The notes under the pieces are model-generated. The model saw nothing but the letters and a program-made list of their open reading frames with translations. It was not told the DNA's origin and ran no database searches. The position numbers and the translations under genes were made by a program. A stretch of DNA of 64,000 nt from Certhia americana (taxonomy: Eukaryota > Chordata > Aves > Passeriformes > Certhiidae): positions 12,830,809-12,894,808 of the forward strand of contig CM031864.1 of the NCBI GenBank assembly GCA_018697195.1, read 5' to 3'. Shown here in pieces: positions 12,701 through 24,600 of the stretch (its first letter is position 1; each line of letters opens with the position of its first letter).

Positions 12701-15700
12701 TCACACGTGGCTGCAAAGCAAAACCATAAAAGAAATGGCAGATATGAACTCTGTATGTGTTGCTGTGAAGTACTGAAAGACATGCCTATGAGACTGAACT
12801 ACCCAGGAAACAGGAAGAAAACTTCACCTCCTTGGCAGAAGCCAGAGTCTGTAAGGACATGAGTACACTCAAAACTACTACCTGCTATAGACTACACTGG
12901 TATTGATTTTGATTACATGCCAAACACAAAACTCAACCTAACAGAGTCTAAAATGTACAAAATTCTTGAGAAACTGGATGCCATAAACTGTGATAAGAAC
13001 TTCCCATTTCCCACAGGAGTGCTAGTCACCAACCAGGTAGTGACTCACCTATCTCCTTTTTGAATAAAATAAGCAGGACAGAAAATAACATGGACTCTCT
13101 TGTGCCCATCACCTGATGCCTCTCAATGAGGAGTTTGTACCTTCTCAGGAGGGGCAAAAGACAGCCTCTAGTCCTTGAAGACAGGAGTAATTCCCAAACT
13201 CTCAATGTTTACAGCAGTTTGAAGCCTCTTTATTCACCTGCCAAAAAGCCCTGCTTCTCTGTGAGGGAATGAACTGCTAGAAGCAGGGCTACAGATGCTA
13301 TGCTTCCCTATATGGCCATTAGAAGGAAAGGCAAGGCCCAGCCATGGCAGAGTATGGATCTACACACATTGCTTATTCATGAGACAAACATATAAGTAAC
13401 ATTTACATTGATCTTCTTGTGCTATTTGTGAAGCTATTTCAGGAAATAAATTCCAGGCAGTGATATCTCGAGTCTCGTAAGCTGGAGATGGGCCTAAGGG
13501 CAGAGTGAATGGCAATCGGAATCCCTGACAATAAAGTGTTACCTGAAAAAGCAGAAATGAAAATACATTAAGATAAATTGAACCATATGCTCAAGATATG
13601 ACTGCAAAAAACCCCCACTCTCATCTTGGAAAAAAAACCCTTGAAGATGTATTTCTACAATTGCAGTTGTGTTAGGCTTTGCAGAATGCACCCTAACCTT
13701 CAGCTTTTGTGAGGAATCATCATCTCTTGAAGTCACACTTGACTTTTTGAGAAATTGTTAAGAACATTGAAAAGTAAGTGATAGAGATGAATTTAAGTGA
13801 TAATTGAGTGACTTAAAAAACAAGGTAACAACTTGAGTAACTGAGATGATGAATGTGTTTAGAAAAATGAATATCATCCATTAATGGCTGAAAACCAGCA
13901 TGTTCAGTGTTGGGATAAGATCCTTCACTGTAGCTACAAATTATATTTGCCAAGAGAATCAAATGAATGTTTAATCCACCAAATTCTTCCTTATCACATA
14001 TTAAAGATCATGCTGTACTGAAGCACTAGGGAGGGTTAAAGACACACGGTTTCTGTGCATGAATAGCTAGCTGTTATTAATTTGCCAGAGATCCATAGGG
14101 GAAATTTTTCAAAGAGGTGCATAGGGATTTGGTGGACAAGGACCAGTTAATTAGTGGGACTCTGCAGACCCTGCCTGTGCAGGCTGCTCTGAGAGGGTGA
14201 CTAACTGTTCCAGTTTGGTTTGAGCACAGCTGTATTTGTGGCTTGCTCAGACCAGTCACATCAAGCATGGTTACTGCAGATGTGGGACTGAAGTGCCAAC
14301 ACACACAGATGCTGCTTATGGCTGCAGCAGAGTGCAAAGTGTCTCAAGGCCCCCTCTGGCTGCTCATTCAAGAACTACTCACATTGGGTAAAAATGCATA
14401 AAGGTGTGAGCGCAGAGCAGTCATACTTGAGACAATTTGGCCTCACTGCTGTTCTCAGAATGCAAATAAAGTATTTGACTATAGAGTCTGATTTTCAGCT
14501 TACTACTGCACTGGGCCAAAGCAGCACAAAATCCAGAGAACTGTTTTAAGTGTTTGAACACCCACCTAATATAGTCAGGTATATAGCAGCTTCTCTGAAA
14601 GGGAATGTTTTGCTTTTTGTTTCTTTACATTAGGTGTCAAAACATTCTAAGTTGAAACTCATTCAAAGTAAGGAAAAGGAAAATAAAAATTTAACGTACC
14701 TCAGGAGCTTTAATTACTGTATCAATTGTTCGTGGAGATGTTGCAGCTGCTCTTACTATAAATTCATGAGATGGATTTCTCTGATGTACTTCTGAGAAGC
14801 CCAACACGAGTGCTGCACCAGGAATGTATTGCATGAATCTAATGATAAACAAGATGTGACAAACTCAGGTGCATGAACAAAAGCACACATGGGATGATGA
14901 GGACTAGTGGCAGATCCAAAAAATCAGGAAAAATGAAAGAACTGAAAAGTCAAGGAAATAATACTTTGGGTCAAATTAAATGGTTGATTTTATCTAGAAG
15001 AAACACTCTGATTTTATTTTTCTCATTTAAAACGGTTATTTTTTTGAGACTGAATAGAAGAACATTTTTAAAACAAAAAGGCATTTTGAACTGAAATGGA
15101 AAATAATTTAATATGGAAAATGAAATCAAGCATATTTTTAAAATATTAGGAGGCCATCATTTAATCTGAAACATGTGGAAAAAATAGAACACATTCATAA
15201 AGTACTTGTGTACCACTGAACTTGTGGTTTCCACCCAAGCACTGCCCAGACAAGTATGTTTGGGTTGAAAAATTTCATACAATCCTTTCAGTGTTTTCAA
15301 AAGCCAAGCAGGGTAAAAAAGTCAAATAAAAACTTAGGAAATAAAGAATTACATACGCTGTGCTTGTCTTTTTTATCCAGGATGGAAGTTTTCCCCACTG
15401 CACCTTCAGCTGTGCAGCTGGCTTCCTGGCCAGTTGTCCTGTGGTAGCCACTGCTGCTATCCTGTAATCCCGACACTCCTTGCCCCATCTCAGTCTGGCC
15501 TTTGTAAACATGGAAACAGTCACCCAAAACTCAGAAAAGAATCCAACCATTACAAAATGCAACATTTTCTTTCACCAATTTGTACATTGATCCTTCATAA
15601 TTCCAATCTTTTACTCTAAACAGGCGCACAGAGAAATTTTGACTTCATGCAAAATCTGAGGCATGGCAGGAAAAAAGTTATCTGGTCTGTGCAGAACTTC

Positions 15701-17886
15701 GTGTACATGTTCCTGTCTCAAAGCAGCCACTGGAACATGTTGAGATTTCCTTAGACATGGAAACTTCTTAATCAATATGTATCTTTTTCCTAGAAGAGGA
15801 CTGCAGTATAATTTCTCTTTGCCTTCCCAAAGACCTCCTGATTTGAACCCACCCCACTTTCTTCAATACTGAATATCATGCAGAATTTGTTAACTGCAGC
15901 TGCAAAAAGCAGAGGTTTAAAAAGTGTTGCACAAACTTCTCTTGCCCTAAAAAGCCCATGGGAAGCACAGCACAGGGATATGCAGAAAAAGTAAGGACCT
16001 TTTCCTTCGTTTATGATGCTCTCTTTGGTATCAACCCATTACCCAACTATATTTTTTCCATTTTTTCATATAAATCCTAAGAAATAAAATGTTGTAAATA
16101 TATTTGAGTTATGAGTCTTTTGAAATTACAGAATCACAGTCCAGTCCGACTTGGAAGGGACCAAGAAGGATCATCCAACTTCATCCAGAAGGAGTTCAAC
16201 TCCTAAGTGAATGGTCCATACAGGGATCAAATCCCGTGTACCAACACCATGCTCTAACCAACTGAGATAATCTTGGGGTAAATAATAAATAACGATGAAG
16301 AAGTTAATTTTTCAAATATTTTTTATGCTTCTACAGGTTATATTTTGATTTATCTTGAAAAATTAATATTTTTTGCCAGGTTTTGAAGTGTTTTTTTTAC
16401 TGTTATCTATTTTTAATTCAAAATAATGGTGAAACATTTTCTGAAACTTCACCAGCTTTATGAAACATTTCAAAATAAGTGTGCCTTTCCTATTTAATAC
16501 TCCTAATCAGCAGATTCTTTGTGCCTACTCTGGGCTTTGTAGAAGTCTCTCTGTGCAAAGATGCCTGTGCACTTACCTGTGCTTTCAGAGGCAGTATCAC
16601 AGCATCAGCACACGCTTTCCATTTGGTTTCAGCCAGCTGAACCACAACTAGTTGCACATCAACTTTGGCAGCATCAGAACGAACATATGCTGTAGCTTGA
16701 TAACCTTGATTTCTGTTGTCACTCCTTACTGCTTGTGCCACAATGGTAATGCCAGGTGGAATTACATCTCCCAGGAAGTTGCGCTGAAAAAGAGCCCCCA
16801 ACCATCTGTGCTTAAGTATTTCTGTGTATTCACCAGAGAGCCTGCAGTCCAGTGAATGTGTGCTGATAGCAGGCAGCAGCTCTTGTCCTTCATCAGTTTA
16901 GTTTGCAGTATATATTTCTATACCTACAATAGTTAAGGATGAATTTGGTTGGAAACTTAATTATTCAAAGATGTGATCATTTTGATGAGGGATCTAAGAT
17001 GCTTCCAAGCTATCTTTATGCATATAACAAGACTTTGTTCATTATTTTAATGTTTCAAATAGCTGCCTACAATGTGTACTAGAGACATTCAGAGTAGTGT
17101 ACACATTCACAACTTATTTTACTATACTACAGTTTCTTCAAGCCAATCAAATATTTTGAAATCCTGCTTAGTAGCAGAATTCCCCTAGACATTGCCTGCA
17201 TTTGCAGAGCTATTTGTTCTATTATTATGTAGATATCTTTATGCAGTACAATTATAGAATACTAAGTGCATAATAAAGGTAAAGACGATCTGTGCTTAAT
17301 GGGCCTTTACATTTACAAATCAGTAATGTCCATGGAAAGTCTGATTTTAGTTATAGTCTGAATGCACTCATGACCTCCAGTCTACATTTAAAAATAATTT
17401 GACAGACTTATTTATTTCTTCCTCATTTTTACCTAAAGCAATGGATTTTGTATTCTGGGCTTTAATGGGAAAAAGAAAATTCTTCTTTAACTCACAGCTA
17501 CATTCCCATCAATGTGTACAATTTCCAAATCCAGGCTTTCACATACTGCAAATACCTTCAGAAATGAAGGAAAGGAAGCAGGCAAACAAAAGCCTGAACA
17601 CAAGGGGATTTGGAAAAAAAAAAAATGTTGGGAACAATCTCAATGAACTTTGACTTTCAATTTACAGACTTGACTTTTAGTGTCCCTCCTGAGCCTAACC
17701 CCCTCAGCTGGTTAGTGCCACCACATCTACAGCTCCTGCTCAGCAGCCAGCTAAACCTGTCTACTCTGGGTACCACACAGAGCTGTACCTCATGTGTCAG
17801 GCTGGAGCCATGGCTGTGGTGGTGGATGCTGACTCTTTTGCTCCTGTTTGAGTTGTGGGCAGAATTTTCTCCATGGTGGTGGCTGC

Positions 17887-17921
<35 letters not shown>

Positions 17922-19609
17922 CTGCTGCTGCTGCTGCTGCTGCTGCTGTTTCTGTGGCTGCTTCCCAACTCGGAGGAAGATGATGATGAGCTGCTTGATC
18001 CTTTATGATCTGGATGCTATGAAATAAAAATAGGTTAAAAATCTACGAGACAGCCTCTAGTTTTACAGTGTGAATATCAAAATCAGAGCTATCAGCCTTC
18101 CTTTATGGGTAGCAGACTTGGTCATATATCGAGTGTTATTTTTATTTCCATATATAGACGTGAATTATGTCGGGTTGAAATGTGCCTCTCATCCACCTCG
18201 ACATCTCTGCTGAAAGAAAGACTGCATAGACACTGATTGCAAATGGCAACATCACACTGTTCGGGTCTAATGCTAGGGAAAATGAAAAGTGGCATTTCAT
18301 AAATGGTCAAATACATCCTTAGCCAGGAAAAGAAATGGCAATACAATTTTATGAATAACACTATAAATCATCTTTCTCTTTCACATGCAGGATATATAAT
18401 AGCTGTACAGGTAACACCTACAAAAGCCACTCCATTATCACCCTTCCCTTTGTGCCATAATGAGTACTGAACCTGGTTTCTGAAAAAGTCTGTGGAATGA
18501 TTTTGCCATGGTTGTCTAAAAACTGTGGACATAACTATTCCCACTGGAAGGTCCCACTGTTTTATCATTCACCCATGGTCTTATGTTAACCTAGCTTTGG
18601 CTGCATTTGTGTCTCCTGACCTAAATTTGAAAATTGCAAGTGCTGCAACACTAAAAGGATGTAGTGTTATAGCATATTATTAATAAATCTGCTTTTTTTA
18701 TTCATCCTCAATATTGTTATTGGGCATAATGGAATGGTCAGGGGAAATGGCCCAAACAAAGCCCTTCAGTAACAGGCCTGATCTCATCAGCTGCAGCTAC
18801 CATGGCAATGTGCACTTGAATTAGGCACCTACCCAATGGATGTGAGCAGGCCTGAAGCGGAGACTGTATACTTTTGGAAGGTGAGATTCCTGCAAAATTC
18901 CAAAAGATGTTATTACCTATAGCTCAGTCAAGATCACCTCCTAGCAGAAGTCAAAGTATTAGACATTTTACCCATTCTGTGGAAATGTGGTGACTACTGC
19001 CACTGTTCACTTGGTTCCTCTCAGCTCCTTGGTCAGATTTGCTGTGCCAATGGGAAGCACCAGTGCTTTCACTGCTGCTGCTGCTTTTACTCTGTGTTTT
19101 AGGCTTCTGCTCACGGACACTTCTCTCTCCTTCAGCAGCACTGGCAAGTGGAAATGATGTGGTCTTGGACTGCTTCTTAGCCTTATGCTTTATACCAGAA
19201 GCTTTGCTACTGCTGCTGCGGCTACTGCTACTGCTGCTGCTGCTTTGGCTGCTGCTGCTCCTGCTTCTGCTGCTGCTGCTGTCCTTGCTGCTGCTGTCCT
19301 TGCTTCTGCTGCTGCTGCTGCTGCTGTCCTTGCTTCTGCTTCTGCTACTGCTGCTGTCCTTGCTGCTGCTGTCCTTGCTTCTGCTGCTGTTGTCCTTGCT
19401 TCTGCTGCTGTTGTCCTTGCTGCTGTCCTTGCTTCTGCTGCTGCTGCTGTCCTTGCTGCTGCTGTCCTTGCTTCTGCTGCTGCTACTGCTGCTGTCCTTG
19501 CTGGTGCTGCTGCTGTCCTTGCTGCTGCTATTCTTACTACTGCTTTTGCTACTGCTACTCTTGCTCTTGCTGCTACTACTGCTGCTCTTGCTGCTACTAC
19601 TGTCACTTT

Positions 19610-19643
<34 letters not shown>

Positions 19644-21617
19644 GTCACTCTTACTACTACTACTATCACTGCTACTACTGCTGCTCTTGCTGCTACTACT
19701 GCTACTACTACTGCTACTACTGCTACTACTACTACTACTATCACTACTACTGCCACTGCTGCTACTACTACTGCTTTTGCTGCTGCTACTGCTACTGCTG
19801 CTGCTACTGCTACTACTGCCACTGTCCCCAAAGGGGTAGAACTTCTTCCCTTTGGCTTTGGACAGCCCTGTTTTCAGATTTATCTGGCTGCCTCCCTGTG
19901 ATGCTCTGTCATCAGAGTCACTGCTGGAGGGGCTGCTCGTTGTACTCTCGGCACTTCCACTGGCACTGCTGGCACTGGATGATGAGCTCTTGTATTTTCT
20001 TGTCCCCTAGGCAAGGGTAACATTGAGAAAAAAAAAATTATTTTTGTGTGTCCCTGCAGAACAGCATAAGTAAGTCAGATACAGGCACCTCTGAATATCT
20101 GCTGCCTTAGAAGACAAGGTGCATGCTTGAAAGTGTTATTGCAGCACATCACAATAATTCAAAGGCAATTTTGTAATAACGCATTAAACCCACACATAAA
20201 CAGAACAATACCCCAAACACTTTTGTGATAAGGAGCATGTGCAGCAGCTGTTGACCACAAAATGAGATGTAACTGGTATCAGTAATGACAATGCTGTAGC
20301 TGTCACTGTCTCAGGGCAGGTTGTGTAGTTGGTGTCAGAGCATTTTGCTGCAGTTGCAGTAGCTGTAAATAGCAGACTGCTTTTTGGCCACACAACAGCT
20401 ATTTTATCTCTTACAAGAGATTTTCAGAAAAGCACACAAAACCAACCTGCTCTTTCTAATGTCTTTCACTTGCAGAAGGGAAGAGTGCAAACAAAAGACT
20501 TGCTGAAAGACTTGTGTGCCCCAAATTCTGTCTTTATTTTCCACTGTGGCATAATGTCTAAGCAAATGAAGCTACTTAGTAGAAGGAATAAAATTAAGCT
20601 TTGTGTAATGTCTTCCACAAACCCAGAAGTAGGATTTTGCAGCAGTACCTGATCATCAGTGTCAGCAAGGATTTTTTTCACTTTCTTGATTGCTTCTTTT
20701 CTGGAAGATGCTTGTGCCTTTGGATCTTCAAATGTTACTAGACGTACCATTTTTGTAGGAGCTTGGTCTCCTGCTTGAATTGTGACTTGTATTTTTTCAA
20801 TAGGTGCCTCAGTATAAACTGAAATTGCATGACAATTAGTACTACTGTTACTATTAGCAACTGAATGAGAGAATAAGCCAGTTTTACCATAATTTATTTA
20901 ACCATTTTTAATCAAATATAAATGTTGAATGATTATTATTGGTACTGAGCAACTTTGTTAAAAAATTTCTCTAATAGCTAAAGCAGATAATGGCAACCAA
21001 ATTTTAAAATGTTACCATGATACGGATTCTTTTCAAGTCAATAAACAGAAAGATCAGCAGATTTATGTCAAGTGAATTGTATAGCTTAAAGAGATAAACC
21101 ATGGGTTAGTGAATTAAACGTCAGACAGGAACTGAGGCTCAACTCTTGAACGTTAAAGAATGGCCCAATGGTCAGGCCATTAGTTTGATACTTAGGAGAC
21201 CTAGATTCTGTGGCCTGCTGTGCTTTTATTTTTTATGATCATGGATTAAGACATTAAGGACTAGATCCTGCCAGGGTTAATCCATAATTCCCTTTTAGAG
21301 TCTGGGTTTTAGAATGTAGCTACAGGACACTGCATCAGATCTGTTGCCCATGTCCAATTGCTTCATGCTTGCATCCCAAATCCAATGATTCAGGATGCAT
21401 CAGACACACTCTGCAGGCACAGATCAGCTCTGCTTGACGCTGGCCACACTGAGTGACATTGCTGGGAGAGCTGGGAAATTGCTGCTCAGGCGAGTCGGGG
21501 AGAAATGGATTCCTGCTGTCAGCATAGTCTGTTGCCAATACTGGCAGGCCTGGTACTTCTAATTGTAGATTTAGTGGTACTTAAGATGCAACAAATATAT
21601 ATGTACGTATACATCTG

Positions 21618-21664
<47 letters not shown>

Positions 21665-24600
21665 TTGTCTATCTGTCTATCTGTTTATCTGTCTGACTGT
21701 CTATCTATATGTGTGCATATATACACATACTTCCACCCTCTATTTTCTCTTTTGTGCCCAGTTGTATTTACCTGGCTTGAAGGTCATCCTCAGGGCATGC
21801 TCACCAAATAGGTAATAAAGAGGCACATTTTTGATAAATGCTGCGTGCACACTTTTCTTCTCAATGCACACTTGGACTCCAAACGTACTTGAATTGAAGC
21901 ACACAGACTGAACAAATGGCTCTTTTTGGGAAGAAGAGTGTCCAGGAGAAAAGGGATTTCCAGATGAAACATCCTCTGCAGACTGTCTATCCTATTAGAT
22001 AGCACACATGTCAAGTTAACTCAGACAACAGCGAGAGGACTACCTGCATGTTATGCATCCTATTTTGGTAACAGTTACCTGTACTCTGCAGGGGGAATTA
22101 ACCAGTTGATTTGAGACAGCAAGGTTGTAACATAGGACAACTTGATTTTAAATTGGACAAAATTATCATCTGAATGGGTCGATTAGACTGCCTACTGTCA
22201 AAAGCGCTTCAGATTATAAGGATGGGAAATTATATCACAAATTAATTCTAAATATTTAATTTTGTTTTTCTGCAATATTTGAAAGTGTTAACAGGCTCTT
22301 GATAACAATGAGTGTGCTTTAGACTGACTGGAGGTTTTTCCTTTGATTTTTGATGTGTCAGACAGCAGAAATTTCCACTATGTCCACAAAAATTCTGACT
22401 CAAATGAGGTCTGACATGAAAGTCACACTATATAAATGAAATGGTCAAAACATTCCATGTATTAGAAACTTCCACTAAAAACGATGTAACTTACATGTAA
22501 TAAGCAATGCTTGCAGAAGAACAAATTAAAATTAATTAAAATTGGAATCAAATCCATGAAATGAAAACTATGATTTCCTGAAGGAATGAAGCAAATACCT
22601 AAAGACACAATAATCACAAGCTTTTGTTTCACATATAATTCAGATTTGCAATTAGTTTTTTTATGCAGTTTATCATGTCTCACAAGATTCCAGCCTTGCA
22701 AGAACCCTACCAAAAAACATGGAATTTCTAGTGATAATGGGAAATACTACACTCAGTGCCATTTTTCAGTTGCTGTTCATTTAAGAATAACTGTGTAGTG
22801 CCGAGTTTCAGGAAGGGCAGCACAGAGGCACAAAGCAGAAGAAAGCTTGTGCCAGGATATTGGAAACTGCTCTCACTGATAGCACGTTTGTCTATTGACT
22901 TCTCCATAGGAAAGTGCTGTTCTTGTCCTCTGTTCATCTCTTTTTTTATCTGAAAACCTTTCAGAGTAGCAGGATAACAATGAAACCAGAACAGGACAGC
23001 ATATTCCTCACTTCTGTCAGTCCTTCACTGAATGCATTGTTACAGCAATGCCTTCACAGCACTGCCCATCTTAGAAAGCCTATCCTGGCTTTTGCCTTTT
23101 ATGGAAGCCTGGCTCAGGACGTCATGACACAAACCGCACTCCATCCTTGAATCAGGATGCTTATAAGCATTAAATTTATCTCTATAAGTTGAGCAGTGGA
23201 GCATCTCGTGGAACATTTGTGACTGCCCCCAGGAATGTGATGCTTGCATAATGGTTGTGAAGTATTTTAAAGATTGTGGGCCTGTAGATGGCAGTGCAAA
23301 ATTAATTACCAAAGAAAATACTTTTGCTATAAACCAAGTGTTGCAAGTTTGATGTATTACACTCCAGAATTTAAAATAATGCTACTATAGGGCTATTTGT
23401 GTTATTAGATTGAACCTGACTTATTTTGGGTGAAGCAGCATTGGTCAGAGATGAATTGTACCCTTTACTATAGAGAAAAGAAATGGTTCCCTCCCTACTG
23501 TTTAGAAGCCCCAAAAAAATAGTCAGACACTGCATCATTTACCCCGATGTTATCAGTCTCGCCTGATGCAGAATCTGAATTGAAGGACGTCTTCATTATG
23601 TCAGGCACTGCTTCAGGTAAAAGAACTGGAGTCATCTTATTAGCAGCCAAATCCCCAATATTTCGTGTAACAGCAAATGTCTTAGACCTGCAGAACAAAC
23701 ATTAGAGAAAACCTTTATTGATAAAGCACTGCTGAGGAAAAGACCTGAATAATGCCTTGTAGCCTGCACTCAGCAACAAGTATCATACCTTGCAAATTGC
23801 TTTACAGATATTTACAGCATCCTTCCTGTTAGTTGTGTTTTCAAGGACTGGTAAGAGTCAATAAAGACACAGACCAATCTCTAGCTCAGTTAGGATTTTA
23901 GAATCACGTGTACAGGTCAAAAACATTACAGTTGGTTGGATCTTCATACCCTAATTCCATGAAAAACTGCACACTTAGAAGCCTGACTGTGGATTACATT
24001 ATTAAATTTTTGAGTCTCCCATTTTGAGCTCCTGGAATTTAAAATTTTTAAACTCATCTTCAGTGTATTTACTAGCCTTAATTCTAATTTCTTTTGACAT
24101 TATATTTGGAAAAATACTGCCATAACTTCAGAAAACAACCTGATGGCTACTGAATGCTGTTTCTTGTGCAATTTTTATTAAAGCAGAATTGAAAAAAGGA
24201 GAGTGAAATCATGAAAGTAAGTGTCTCCAGCTTGATTTAAATTCACTAGTACTAATGGCTTGGCCATGAGTTGGCAAGATGTCAAGAGAGTTGTGCAGGA
24301 AGGTTAAGAGCCTATTTATGTAAATGTGGTCAGTACATTGTTTCCAGTGCTGTGAATTCTAAGTGCATTAGTCAGGATCCCAGATAAGTAATAGAAGGTG
24401 CAGCATGAAACTAAGGCTCTCATGGCAAAATATCCTGAAGCCCTGCCTTCATACCCTGCATTCTTCAGGGAACTGTTGCTGGGAACTATGGGTTTTGTTT
24501 TGGGTTGGTGAAACATCTCAAATGCTGAAACGATTTTGAGAGACAAAACCCTATTTCCCTCAGCTATTAACACTGTGGTAGCTCTACCTTATTAGCCGTT

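Noticed and set aside
16209..16277. tRNA-Ile gene
   Set aside because: The tRNA-like part lacks an intact acceptor stem and anticodon arm and is fused to a CR1 tail; it is a SINE head.
17610..18008. 132-codon plus-strand frame with polyleucine
   Set aside because: Antisense of the second polyserine exon.
19039..19839. 266-codon plus-strand open frame, almost all leucine
   Set aside because: It is the antisense reading of the phosvitin AGC/AGT serine codons (CTG/CTA). Trinucleotide repeats keep all frames open.
19185..19901. Ala/Thr-rich plus-strand frame and Ala/Val-rich minus-strand frame over the same exon
   Set aside because: Other-frame shadows of the serine run; the serine frame alone joins exons 22 and 24 in phase.
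21618..21714. CRISPR-like array
   Set aside because: It is a four-base microsatellite without spacers in an animal intron.
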